Assembly (NCBI GenBank): GCA_002368155.1
Contig: AP018180.1
Location: 7,000,561 to 7,064,560, forward strand
Direction of reading: 5' to 3'
Length of the DNA: 64,000 bases
From: Nostoc carneum NIES-2107
GTDB taxonomy: Bacteria > Cyanobacteriota > Cyanobacteriia > Cyanobacteriales > Nostocaceae
The notes below the pieces were generated by a model that was not told where the DNA came from, did no database searches, and saw only the letters and a program-made list of their open reading frames with translations. The position numbers and the translations under genes were made by a program. This document shows, piece by piece, positions 26,215-34,475 of this stretch. Each line of letters starts with the position of its first letter. Within the stretch, counting starts at the first letter, position 1.

Positions 26215-27336
26215 ATGACAATAGCACCAGAAACGAGAGTCACTTTTACTAAAAACTTAGGTTTTAGAAAAGAACTAAATAAACGAGTTGATGCTTATTT
26301 CAAGTCAAATAACATTTCTACCCGCGACAACCCAGCAATGTATTTAAAAACATTGACTATTGCAGTTTGGGTAATTGGCGCTTGGACATTTACTCTGTTT
26401 GGCCCCCCACAAATTTGGTTGAAAGTGATTGGCTGTATTGTTTTAGGTTTAGGTATTGCTGCTGTAGGATTTAGTATCGGACATGATGCTAATCATGGCG
26501 GTTATTCGAGTAAGAAATGGGTCAATAATGTTATAGGTTCGATATATGATGTAATTGGCTTATCTAGTTACTTATGGCGTTATCGTCATAATTTTTTACA
26601 TCATACTTATACAAATATCTTAGGACATGATGTGGAAATACATGGTGATGGCTTAGTGCGGATGACTCCTTATATGGAACACAAATGGTATCACCGATTT
26701 CAACACATATTTATTTTATCTATCTATACAATCATCCCTATTTATTGGTCTTTTGCTGATATTCATATCATTCTGTTTAAGCGTAGATATCATTCCCATG
26801 TTGTGCCTACACCCAAACCGCTAGATCTGCTGATTCTTTTTGGCGGTAAAATTATTTGGCTAGCACTGTTTATAGGAATACCTATCGCTGTAGGCTACAG
26901 TCCGATACAGACCCTTGTAGGATTTCTCATCACTTACATGACCTATGGATTTTGGATTTGCATAGTCTTTATGCTGGCTCATGTGATGGACACAGCAGAG
27001 TTTATCCAACCAGAGAGTCAACCAGAAGAAATTGATGATGAATGGGCAATTTTCCAAATTAGAACCACTGTTGATTTTGCCCCTAATAACCACTTCCTCA
27101 ATTGGTATTTAGGTGGGCTAAATTATCAAGTGATTCATCATTTATTTCCTCAAGTATGCCATATTCACTATCCAAAAATAGCTCCTATATTGGCAGAATT
27201 GTGTGAGGAGTATGGAGTGAAATATAATGTCTGCCCAACATTTACATCAGCACTGGTTTCTAATTTTCGTTGGTTGAAATATTTAGGAACTACACCAAAC
27301 GCAGAATATAAAACTCCAGCTTTAGTGAATAATTAG
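26215..27336 (+). CDS. desD: Acyl-lipid delta-6 fatty-acid desaturase
   Basis: 373 residues. His clusters are of the front-end type: HDANH, HNFLHH and QVIHH, where Gln replaces the first His of the third cluster. There is no fused cytochrome b5 domain, as expected for the cyanobacterial ferredoxin-dependent enzyme. It introduces the delta-6 double bond, giving gamma-linolenic acid, or stearidonic acid together with DesB. The start at ATG 26215 follows TTAGGTGAG. It is last in the desC-A-B-D cluster and is followed by a hairpin. Confidence 0.9.
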   Translation: MTIAPETRVTFTKNLGFRKELNKRVDAYFKSNNISTRDNPAMYLKTLTIAVWVIGAWTFTLFGPPQIWLKVIGCIVLGLGIAAVGFSIGHDANHGGYSSKKWVNNVIGSIYDVIGLSSYLWRYRHNFLHHTYTNILGHDVEIHGDGLVRMTPYMEHKWYHRFQHIFILSIYTIIPIYWSFADIHIILFKRRYHSHVVPTPKPLDLLILFGGKIIWLALFIGIPIAVGYSPIQTLVGFLITYMTYGFWICIVFMLAHVMDTAEFIQPESQPEEIDDEWAIFQIRTTVDFAPNNHFLNWYLGGLNYQVIHHLFPQVCHIHYPKIAPILAELCEEYGVKYNVCPTFTSALVSNFRWLKYLGTTPNAEYKTPALVNN

Positions 27337-27391
27337 CACGACTTGGTAAGTGTTGTATGTAGTTATCTAAGCTGTAATATCAAATTTTTGG

Positions 27392-27412
27392 GGACATAGT
27401 AATACTATGTCC
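27392..27412 (+). terminator. Hairpin after desD
   Basis: GGACATAGT-AAT-ACTATGTCC is a perfect 9-bp stem with a 3-base loop, about 55 bases after the desD stop and followed by TTAATTTA. Likely the 3' end of the desD transcript. Confidence 0.5.
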
Positions 27413-27431
27413 TTAATTTAATGTAAAAAGG

Positions 27432-27476
27432 GGATTGGTAATTGGTAATTGGTAATTTGTAATTGGTAATTGGTAA
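27432..27476. repeat. Tandem ATTGGTA repeat
   Basis: Six or so copies of the heptamer ATTGGTA with small changes, between desD and the ProA homologue. Short tandem heptamer repeat of the same class as the others in the window. Confidence 0.8.
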
Positions 27477-27535
27477 CGGGAATTTATTATTTGTTATTTT
27501 TCCCTTATCCTCCTCATATTCCATTCCCCAATCCC

Positions 27536-28801
27536 CTAAAACCTCCCATTCCCCTGCACAATATGCTTAACAGTTGTCAGGGTTTCTAGGCTAATAAATC
27601 CCCGACGATGACCTTTTTGATTAGACATTCCTAAAAATATCGAGTCTCCCCGTGAAGGGTTGCGGGAAAAACGGGGGGAAGCGTTGATGTAGGTAGAGGC
27701 GCTATTTACTCCTAAAGCAAACTGGCGACTTTCTTGATAAGATTCGGTAACAATGCAGTCCGCATGACCGCTACTGTATTGATTAATCCACGCGATCGCA
27801 GCTTCTAAGCTATCCACTAATTTAAAGGCTACTGTTTTGGTTAAATAGGCGGTTCCCCATTCGGTATCTTTAGCTAGCTGCAATTGGGGAAAGGCTTCTA
27901 CTAGTTCCGCGTCGCCTTTGACTTCAAAACCTTTGTCTTTTAAGCTGTTCCACAAAACGGCTAAGGATGACGGTAAGGCTTGGCGATGAATTAAGACTTT
28001 TTCAATGGCGTTGACGGGATCTGGATCGCTTTCATGGCTATCGATAATCATCCAGCGCACCATTTCTAAGCTGCTATTTAGCGACCAATAAAGGTAACAG
28101 TTACCCATTGCTGACTTTAACACTGGGCAAGTTGCTTGTCGCATGACTTGCTGTACCAAGGTGGAACGTCCGTAGGGAATAACTAAATTCAAGTATTGGT
28201 CTTGAACGACTAAATCCCGAACGGAAGCGCCATGTTCTGTGGTAATCAGTTCTAAACAGCCTGCTGGTAAACCAACTTCAGTAATCGCATTTTGGAGAAC
28301 ATTAGCGATCGCTTCGTTGGAATGACTGGCCTCAGTACTACCTTTAAGAATAATACTATTACCAGTTTTGATACATAAACCAGCTGCGATCGCTCCTAAA
28401 TCGGGGAACGCCTCATAAATAAATCCAATCACTCCTAAAGGCATTAACTGGGAGTAACTTTGAGAATCATCCTGCTGATACTCAGCGTTTCTCACCCGCC
28501 GCAGCGGATCGGATAATTCCCCCAACCGTTGTAAAATTTCCACAGTCGTTTCTAGCCTGGTGGGAGTTAATTTCAGCCAATCTAAAATCAACTCTGGCAC
28601 TGCCATTTCTCGGCTTGCTTCTAGATCTAATGTATTAGCCTCTAGAATGTCATCAAAAGCGCGTTCTATAGCCCGCGCCATTGCCAATACAGCACGACTG
28701 CGGTCTACTCCTTTTGCGATCCCCAGCTTAAGGGAAGCTTGGTAAGCGCGTTTAGCGCTATTTATTGGTTCGGGGATATCATCCAAAACTTCAACGGTCA
28801 T
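27536..28801 (-). CDS. proA: ProA-like protein (gamma-glutamyl phosphate reductase family), nucleophile apparently missing
   Basis: 421 residues from ATG 28801 (MTVEVLDDIPEPIN); the frame extends upstream but overlaps the next gene. The aldehyde-dehydrogenase-type fold of ProA is clear: GVIGFIYEAFPDLGAIAAGLCIKTGN, then ILKG..EA.HSN, and LIPYGR. In known ProA the catalytic Cys stands just before NA.E (VCNAMETLLVH); here the block is DPVNAIEKVLIH, so Val (codon 28013-28015) takes that place. It may be a second, altered ProA copy, of the kind some cyanobacteria seem to have. Proline synthesis from this protein is therefore doubtful. Confidence 0.75.
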   Translation of the reverse strand: MTVEVLDDIPEPINSAKRAYQASLKLGIAKGVDRSRAVLAMARAIERAFDDILEANTLDLEASREMAVPELILDWLKLTPTRLETTVEILQRLGELSDPLRRVRNAEYQQDDSQSYSQLMPLGVIGFIYEAFPDLGAIAAGLCIKTGNSIILKGSTEASHSNEAIANVLQNAITEVGLPAGCLELITTEHGASVRDLVVQDQYLNLVIPYGRSTLVQQVMRQATCPVLKSAMGNCYLYWSLNSSLEMVRWMIIDSHESDPDPVNAIEKVLIHRQALPSSLAVLWNSLKDKGFEVKGDAELVEAFPQLQLAKDTEWGTAYLTKTVAFKLVDSLEAAIAWINQYSSGHADCIVTESYQESRQFALGVNSASTYINASPRFSRNPSRGDSIFLGMSNQKGHRRGFISLETLTTVKHIVQGNGRF

Positions 28802-28805
28802 TGAG

Positions 28806-29213
28806 TTAACGTCTGTAGGTAAGCCAGACCATAAGTGCTGGCAAAATAGCCAGAAGTACCGCCACCATTGCCCAAGCAATAATGGTGGAACCATTTGCTA
28901 AACGCAGTGCTAATGGTAGCCATATAATCACTAGCACGAAAATAATGCCCAGCGCTATCGGTAGATAGCTTTCTCCCAGTTTTGGATGGACAACGTGCCA
29001 ACTATTACCCATCCAGCGCCAAGCACGTTTGTAGGGGTAAGTGGTGGAAAGTTGCTCTAGGACATAAGCATCATTTTCTACCACAAAGATTTGTTGACAG
29101 CGATCGCAACCAAATGCATCTGTCAGGGTAATCGGAATTAACCGTCCTCGGCGACGGCAAGGACAGGGATATTCCGTATTGAAGTCTATTTTTTCAGGTT
29201 TTTGAGATTGCAC
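28806..29213 (-). CDS. Zinc-ribbon membrane protein of unknown function
   Basis: 135 residues: an N-terminal pair CPCRRRGRL and CDRCQ forming a zinc ribbon (about 17-41), then two membrane segments near the C-terminus (about 83-104 and 110-131). The Trp-rich middle, RAWRWMGNSWHVVHPKLG, is striking. It ends four bases before the start of the ProA homologue on the same strand, so the two are almost surely co-transcribed. I do not recognise a function. Confidence 0.7.
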   Translation of the reverse strand: MQSQKPEKIDFNTEYPCPCRRRGRLIPITLTDAFGCDRCQQIFVVENDAYVLEQLSTTYPYKRAWRWMGNSWHVVHPKLGESYLPIALGIIFVLVIIWLPLALRLANGSTIIAWAMVAVLLAILPALMVWLTYRR

Positions 29214-29941
29214 AAGCGTTCTAATAACTTGAGCTTATTTTTTACAATAGGTGAAAACACTATGCCTCGGTCTATGCCTTGGGTAGTGGTTTTCTGATTT
29301 TTTCAGATTGATACAGATAGGAGACAAAGCTGAAGTTGCAATGATTCCCCAGGATAAATGAGGCTGAATTAGGCTGTGATTACAGCCGTCTTCACGTTCG
29401 GGTTGTTAAATAAAGCTTATCTGGCTGTTGTTCCCTATGTTGAGCAATTTTTTTTAAGAGTTTTCTCGTCTGCATCTGTGGCTTAAAAAGTAATCTAGTA
29501 GTGTTTTTTAGACATTTATTGTTTTTGAATATCTGGCACCGTTTTTAGTTTAAGTGGCAATATCTCATAAAACAACCGTTCTCTGAGGTCTAGCCTAAAA
29601 CTAATCAGTACCAGCAAATCAAGGTTAAGTTCTTATGTCAAACGACTTACAATTTACTCGTCAGACTAATCAGGAGTCAACAGTCAGTTAGTCTAAAACA
29701 GGCAATTGCAAAAGCCAATGAACTTAACAGTGCCGACTCTTGGTCTAGGTAGATTTTGGCTCACTTCACAGCCACAAGGCGCTTGACACCTACACAAAAT
29801 CGCTATTAATCTAGCCACCCTTGATCCAGTGTAGTACAATGCATAAAAAACGAATTGACTACATATATAAAGATTAGATTAAGCCTGTATCTCACTCATT
29901 AGAGATTTACAGTTTCACTTTATCTATTCTTATTTTTATAA
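29214..29941. other. Long region upstream of the zinc-ribbon gene, no certain gene
   Basis: About 730 bases. It contains a short frame ATG 29635 to TAG 29691 (18 residues) and, in another plus-strand frame, a 51-codon stretch without a start codon (29594-29749) ending NSADSWSR. The two together look like a small gene with one frameshift, but nothing confirms it. A promoter for the tRNA or for the zinc-ribbon gene should lie here. Confidence 0.35.
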
Positions 29942-30013
29942 AGCGGGTAACGCGATTCGAACGCGCGACATTCACCTTGGCAAGGTGACGCTCTACCACT
30001 GAGCTATACCCGC
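29942..30013 (-). tRNA. tRNA-Gly (anticodon GCC)
   Basis: The minus-strand sequence folds as a cloverleaf: acceptor GCGGGTA/TACCCGC, D arm with AGCTCAGTGGTAGAGC, anticodon stem CACCTTGCCAAGGTG with GCC, and T arm GTTCGAATC. It is 72 bases without an encoded CCA end. It reads the GGC and GGT glycine codons. Confidence 0.95.
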
Positions 30014-30088
30014 ATTGCTCAACACATTTATTATGTTGTCATAAATATCCTGGGTTGTCAACCCCCTGATTGAGGTTTTGAGTCAAGG

Positions 30089-30183
30089 AGGGGATTGGGG
30101 ACTGGGGACTGGGGACTGGGGACTGGGGACTGGGGACTGGGAATTAGGGACTGGGGACTGGGGACTGGGGACTGGGAATTAGG
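30089..30183. repeat. GGGGACT heptanucleotide tandem repeat
   Basis: Eleven or so heptamers GGGGACT, broken once by GGGAATTA, so the array consists of two blocks. It is the longest such array in the window and lies between ribH and the tRNA gene. Confidence 0.9.
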
Positions 30184-30209
30184 AAAAAAATGACTTTTGG
30201 CTTTTGTAC

Positions 30210-30229
30210 AGACGCGATGAATCGCGTCT
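30210..30229. repeat. Palindrome AGACGCGAT-GA-ATCGCGTCT
   Basis: A copy of the dispersed palindrome, 13 bases after the ribH stop codon; it could serve as the end of the ribH transcript. Confidence 0.6.
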
Positions 30230-30241
30230 CAGCGACTCTTG

Positions 30242-30820
30242 TTAGCCCAATTCTTCAGACTCAGGGGAGAAATTGCCGATGCTGGCGCTGGGGAAAGATG
30301 CTGGTAGAGATGGGCTATTACGGGCGTATGGTTCTGCGAGATTAGAGCGTAATTGCCGCATCAGGCTGGCCATTTCTAAAGCATTCATAGCGTATTCCCA
30401 GCCATGATTACTTTTTATCCCAGCTCTTTCTAAAGCTTGCTGCATGGTATCTACTGTCAAAATGCCAAAAATTACAGGCACACCAGTTTGAAAGCTGGCG
30501 GCGGCAATGCCTTTGGCTACTTCTGAAGAGACATAATCGAAATGGGGTGTTTGCCCACGAATAACAGCGCCTAAACAAATAATGGCATCATAGCGATGAG
30601 AAAGCGCCAATTGCCGGGCGACTAATGGTACTTCAAAGCTTCCAGGAACCCAAACGTAATCAACTTGCTTACCTTGGGGGTCGGGATCTACACCGTGGCG
30701 TTTTAAGCAATCTTGACATCCCTCTAACAGCTTTACGGTAACTAGGTCATTAAATCGACCAATTACCAATGCAAACCGCAAAGGTTCTGTTTGAGTAAAA
30801 GTTCCCTCAAAAACTGCCAT
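30242..30820 (-). CDS. ribH: 6,7-dimethyl-8-ribityllumazine synthase
   Basis: 192 residues. The substrate-binding VIGRFND start, the WVPGSFEVP strand and the [22 protein letters not shown] loop with the catalytic His are all present. It condenses a ribityl-aminouracil with dihydroxybutanone phosphate, the penultimate step of riboflavin synthesis; the enzymes form 60-subunit shells or pentamers. The last 30 residues ([19 protein letters not shown]) are a Pro/Ser-rich tail beyond the usual end. Confidence 0.93.
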   Translation of the reverse strand: MAVFEGTFTQTEPLRFALVIGRFNDLVTVKLLEGCQDCLKRHGVDPDPQGKQVDYVWVPGSFEVPLVARQLALSHRYDAIICLGAVIRGQTPHFDYVSSEVAKGIAAASFQTGVPVIFGILTVDTMQQALERAGIKSNHGWEYAMNALEMASLMRQLRSNLAEPYARNSPSLPASFPSASIGNFSPESEELG

Positions 30821-31006
30821 GACCGCCTCTTTACAAACTATACTTCAAGGCTAATATACATTTCTTCTGTAAAGATGGAAGAGCAGAAGAACACAATCAG
30901 CCAAAAAGAACAAGGTGAACAAAGAAATTCACTATCATTACTTTTTAGCGTAGCTCTTCTGCTCTGGTAATATCTTTGCTATTTAACTGTGTCTCTAAGC
31001 GATCGC

Positions 31007-31195
31007 TTACACTACAAAAAAGTTTAATAGCCCTACTAAAAGTACCAAAGCGATCCAAACTCCAGAACCTAGCCAGAGTAGCTTTTTAGACTCCACCCAA
31101 TTTTGGGGTGTCGCATAGGCAACAGGAACGCCAATAACTAATACAAAAGACAGCAGAACCAATCCTAACAAAGCAATTTGGAATATTATGGTCAT
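31007..31195 (-). CDS. psbZ: Photosystem II reaction centre protein Z
   Basis: 62 residues from ATG 31195 ([11 protein letters not shown]). Two membrane helices are separated by the conserved [14 protein letters not shown] loop. The size is exactly that of PsbZ. GGGAG stands 8 bases upstream, so the frame's earlier start five residues up is not used. PsbZ sits at the edge of photosystem II near CP43 and affects the core-antenna contact. Confidence 0.95.
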   Translation of the reverse strand: MTIIFQIALLGLVLLSFVLVIGVPVAYATPQNWVESKKLLWLGSGVWIALVLLVGLLNFFVV

Positions 31196-31311
31196 TTTTG
31201 CTTCTCCCAAGACAGCGAAATACTAAAGATAGAATATCGTACAGGGCAATACTGACATTTCCTTATTTGTTAAGCTAGCAGAAATTGCGTCACTATAATC
31301 ATTAATCCGCA

Positions 31312-31392
31312 GTCAAAAGTCCATAGTCAACAGTCCTATCAAAAATGACCCTTGACCCTTGACTTTTGACGTTTGACCCTTGACGCTTGACT
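31312..31392. repeat. TTGAC(C/T) tandem repeat running into a start codon
   Basis: CCCTTGACTTTTGACGTTTG-type repeats fill the bases directly before ATG 31393, preceded by AGTCAAAAGTCC and AGTCAACAGTCC inverted relatives. The repeat therefore makes up the whole 5' leader of the tRNA nucleotidyltransferase gene and replaces a normal ribosome site. Confidence 0.75.
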
Positions 31393-34125
31393 ATGGACTT
31401 AATTCTTTGCCACACTACGGCTGATTTTGACGCACTGGGTGCTGCGGTAGGACTGACGCGGTTACAACCAGGTAGCAAAATTGTACTAACAGGCGGCGCT
31501 CATCCACCTGTAAGAGATTTTTTGGCGTTACATCGCGATGAGTATCCCTTAATTGAACGGCGTTCGGTCAATCCTGAGAAAATTCGTTCCATAACTGTGG
31601 TCGATACTCAACAGCGCGATCGCTTGGGTAAGGCGGCTGAATGGTTCGATTTACCTACTGTCAAAGATATCATTATCTACGATCATCACCTGGGACAAGA
31701 TACAGATATTCCCGCAACTCAAACTCATATTTCCCCAGTGGGAGCCACTACAACTTTAATGGTGGAGCAATTGCAACAACAGCAAATCTCTCTTACACCA
31801 TTTGAAGCTACAGTGATGGCTTTGGGTATCCATGTGGACACAGGCTCACTAACATACGAACAAGCCACACCACGAGATGCTTTAGCCTTGGCTTGGTTAA
31901 TGCAACAGGGAGCCAGCTTGTCTGTAATTTCGACTTATCGAGACCCTGGTTTGTCACCGCAATTACAGCAGTTATTAACTAAGGCGCTGGATAATTTGGA
32001 ATATCTTTGCTTGCGTGGATATACGATTGCATGGGTAACCTTAAAAACTCATGAATTTGTGCCAGGGTTATCAAGTATTGCTTCCCAACTGGTGGAGTTA
32101 ACCGAAATTGATGCTTTACTAGTAGCAAACGAATACCCTTTGACAGAAGATGAATCTCGGTTAACAATAATTGGGCGATCACAAATTCCCGAGACTAATC
32201 TCAACGAATTATTCCAACCTTTAGGCGGTGGGGGTCATTCGCAAGCAGCATCCTTAAATTTACGCGGAGTAGATTCCCAAGTTGTCCTCAAGCAACTTCT
32301 AGACGAGTTTAAAGCCACTATCCCCCATCCACTTACAGCTAGGGATTTGATGTCCTCTCCTGTCCGCACTATCCGGCCGGAGACCACAATTACGGAAGCA
32401 CAGCGGATTATGTTGCGTTATGGACACTCCGGTTTATCTATAGTTGATGCTCAAGGGCAATTATTAGGTATCATTTCCCGCAGAGATATTGATATCGCTT
32501 TACACCACGGTTTTAGTCATGCACCAGTCAAAGGCTACATGACACCCAATATCAGGAGTATTACACCTGAAACCACATTGCCACAAATTGAGGCGTTGAT
32601 GGTGACCTATGATATTGGACGATTACCAGTATTAGATAATGAGCAATTAGTCGGAATTGTGACGCGCACAGATGTATTGCGAGAATTACATCAAAATAGC
32701 GCCGAGTTCCGAGAAATAGATTCTCAGTCGCAATTTCCCCTCAAAACTCAAGATTTAGGACTCAGTACAGAATTAAAAAATCGCCTGACTCCCCAATTAT
32801 GGCAATTGCTGACCCAAGCATCTCAAGAAGCCGAAAAACGAGGTTGGCATTTGTATTTGGTTGGTGGTGCAGTCCGAGATTTACTATTAGCTGAAGGCGC
32901 AAGCAAGACATTAATGATTAAAGACATCGACTTAGTAGTTGATGGCTTCCACAAAGCTGCAGATGTGGGTGCTGGTGTCGAACTAGCCAAAGCATTACAG
33001 CAAATGCACTCAGAGGCGCGCTTGGAAATTCACGGTGCTTTTCAAACTGCGGCTTTGCTATGGCACAAACACCCGGAATTAGATTCGTTATGGGTAGATA
33101 TTGCAACGGCTAGAACTGAATTTTATCCTTATCCCGCCGCAAATCCAGAAGTGGAAGCGAGTTCTATTCGCCAAGACTTATACCGCCGAGATTTTACTAT
33201 CAACGCTATGGCGCTGCGGCTAACTTCTTCCCGTCCTGGTGGGAGAACACAACAAGCTTCACCCCTACTCGATTTCTTTGGCGGATTAATAGATTTACAA
33301 GCCAAGAAAATTCGCGTTTTACACGCCAACAGCTTTATCGAAGATCCCACCCGCATTTATCGCGGTGTGCGCTTTGCTGTCCGCTTTGGATTTGAAATTG
33401 AAGCACAAACAGAAGATTATATTCGCTATGCCATTAATAGTGGCGTTTATGATCGCACTGCCCAAGAGAATAGCAGAACCCCAGCTTTACAAACTCGCCT
33501 CAAAACCGAATTAAAACATATTCTCGAAGCGCCTTACTGGAAACCTGCTTTACAATTACTCGATAACTTAGGCGCATTGCAGTGCATTCATCCCACCTTA
33601 AAATTAGATGAGGATATCTTAAGAGAATTACGTTTATTAGAGTTATGTTTGCGAAGATTTGACCGCCAACAAACTTTAATTCATTGGCAAATGCGCTTAG
33701 AAACTTTAATTGCCCACCTATCGCCTAAATATCGAGAGAAAGTGGCGAAAAATCTGCAAATGCAAGAAGAAAGTATTAGTAGACTGAACACCTTAGCCCA
33801 GATACAACCTGAGGTGATAGCATCATTATCTAATTTTCAATCCCCCAGTCAGATAGTAAATTTATTACGACAGCAGGATTTACAAACACTGATTTTAATT
33901 GCTTTGAAAAGTCCGCGAACAATCCGACGGCAGATTTGGCATTATTTAACAGTTTGGGCTAACGTCCAACCAATTCTCAACGGTAATGATTTAAAGCAAC
34001 TCGGGTACAAACCTGGCCCCCAATATCGCCAAATCCTCGACGATTTACTCACAGTAACTTTAGATGGTGTAGTCAAAAATAAAACAGAAGCACAAGAATA
34101 TTTAACCACGCATTACCCTCAATAA
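31393..34125 (+). CDS. cca: DHH-CBS-tRNA nucleotidyltransferase (CCA- or A-adding enzyme)
   Basis: About 910 residues. Domains in order: a DHH phosphoesterase domain (1-320, with TADFDALGAA and IIYDHH), two CBS domains (about 320-435, with DLMSSPVRTI and RRDIDIAL), and a class II nucleotidyltransferase (480 to end) with LVGGAVRDLLL, the metal-binding DIDLVVDG and RRDFTINAMA. This fusion is known in cyanobacteria and Aquifex, where CC- and A-adding activities are split between two proteins; I cannot tell which step this one does. ATG 31393 is preferred to the TTG two codons earlier. Confidence 0.88.
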   Translation: MDLILCHTTADFDALGAAVGLTRLQPGSKIVLTGGAHPPVRDFLALHRDEYPLIERRSVNPEKIRSITVVDTQQRDRLGKAAEWFDLPTVKDIIIYDHHLGQDTDIPATQTHISPVGATTTLMVEQLQQQQISLTPFEATVMALGIHVDTGSLTYEQATPRDALALAWLMQQGASLSVISTYRDPGLSPQLQQLLTKALDNLEYLCLRGYTIAWVTLKTHEFVPGLSSIASQLVELTEIDALLVANEYPLTEDESRLTIIGRSQIPETNLNELFQPLGGGGHSQAASLNLRGVDSQVVLKQLLDEFKATIPHPLTARDLMSSPVRTIRPETTITEAQRIMLRYGHSGLSIVDAQGQLLGIISRRDIDIALHHGFSHAPVKGYMTPNIRSITPETTLPQIEALMVTYDIGRLPVLDNEQLVGIVTRTDVLRELHQNSAEFREIDSQSQFPLKTQDLGLSTELKNRLTPQLWQLLTQASQEAEKRGWHLYLVGGAVRDLLLAEGASKTLMIKDIDLVVDGFHKAADVGAGVELAKALQQMHSEARLEIHGAFQTAALLWHKHPELDSLWVDIATARTEFYPYPAANPEVEASSIRQDLYRRDFTINAMALRLTSSRPGGRTQQASPLLDFFGGLIDLQAKKIRVLHANSFIEDPTRIYRGVRFAVRFGFEIEAQTEDYIRYAINSGVYDRTAQENSRTPALQTRLKTELKHILEAPYWKPALQLLDNLGALQCIHPTLKLDEDILRELRLLELCLRRFDRQQTLIHWQMRLETLIAHLSPKYREKVAKNLQMQEESISRLNTLAQIQPEVIASLSNFQSPSQIVNLLRQQDLQTLILIALKSPRTIRRQIWHYLTVWANVQPILNGNDLKQLGYKPGPQYRQILDDLLTVTLDGVVKNKTEAQEYLTTHYPQ

Positions 34126-34475
34126 ATTGCGCTTTCTGCTTTGGGTCTTTGCATATATGTGTGATAAAAACTCTATACCATTTTGAAAAAAGAACGCGAG
34201 CAATGGGTAAACAGGGGCACGGCATCAGTCAGATAATTTGATATACCACAATATTTTGGATGCCATTTTTTACCTGTTGATGAAAAACATCTTTAGCCAT
34301 ATTAGATGATGTTTTATTTTTGAATCCAAGTATATGTAATACCTAATAGCGAATATAACTATACGAGAAAAATATATTTTTTATTAGACAGTTGTTTGAT
34401 CAAGCTATTTAAAAGTTCAGCAAAGACGCAAAGTAAATTTTTATTTTATTCTCTGCGTCTCTGCAACGTAAGTAA
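34126..34475. other. Spacer after the tRNA nucleotidyltransferase
   Basis: 350 AT-rich bases between convergent genes. At the right end GCAAAGACGCAAAG (34420-34433) and CTCTGCGTCTCTGC (34451-34464) form an imperfect hairpin, a member of the GCAGAGACG repeat class that could end both transcripts. No gene seen. Confidence 0.45.

Noticed and set aside
30089-30183. Possible CRISPR array
   Set aside because: The repeat unit is 7 bp without spacers; no cas genes in the window.
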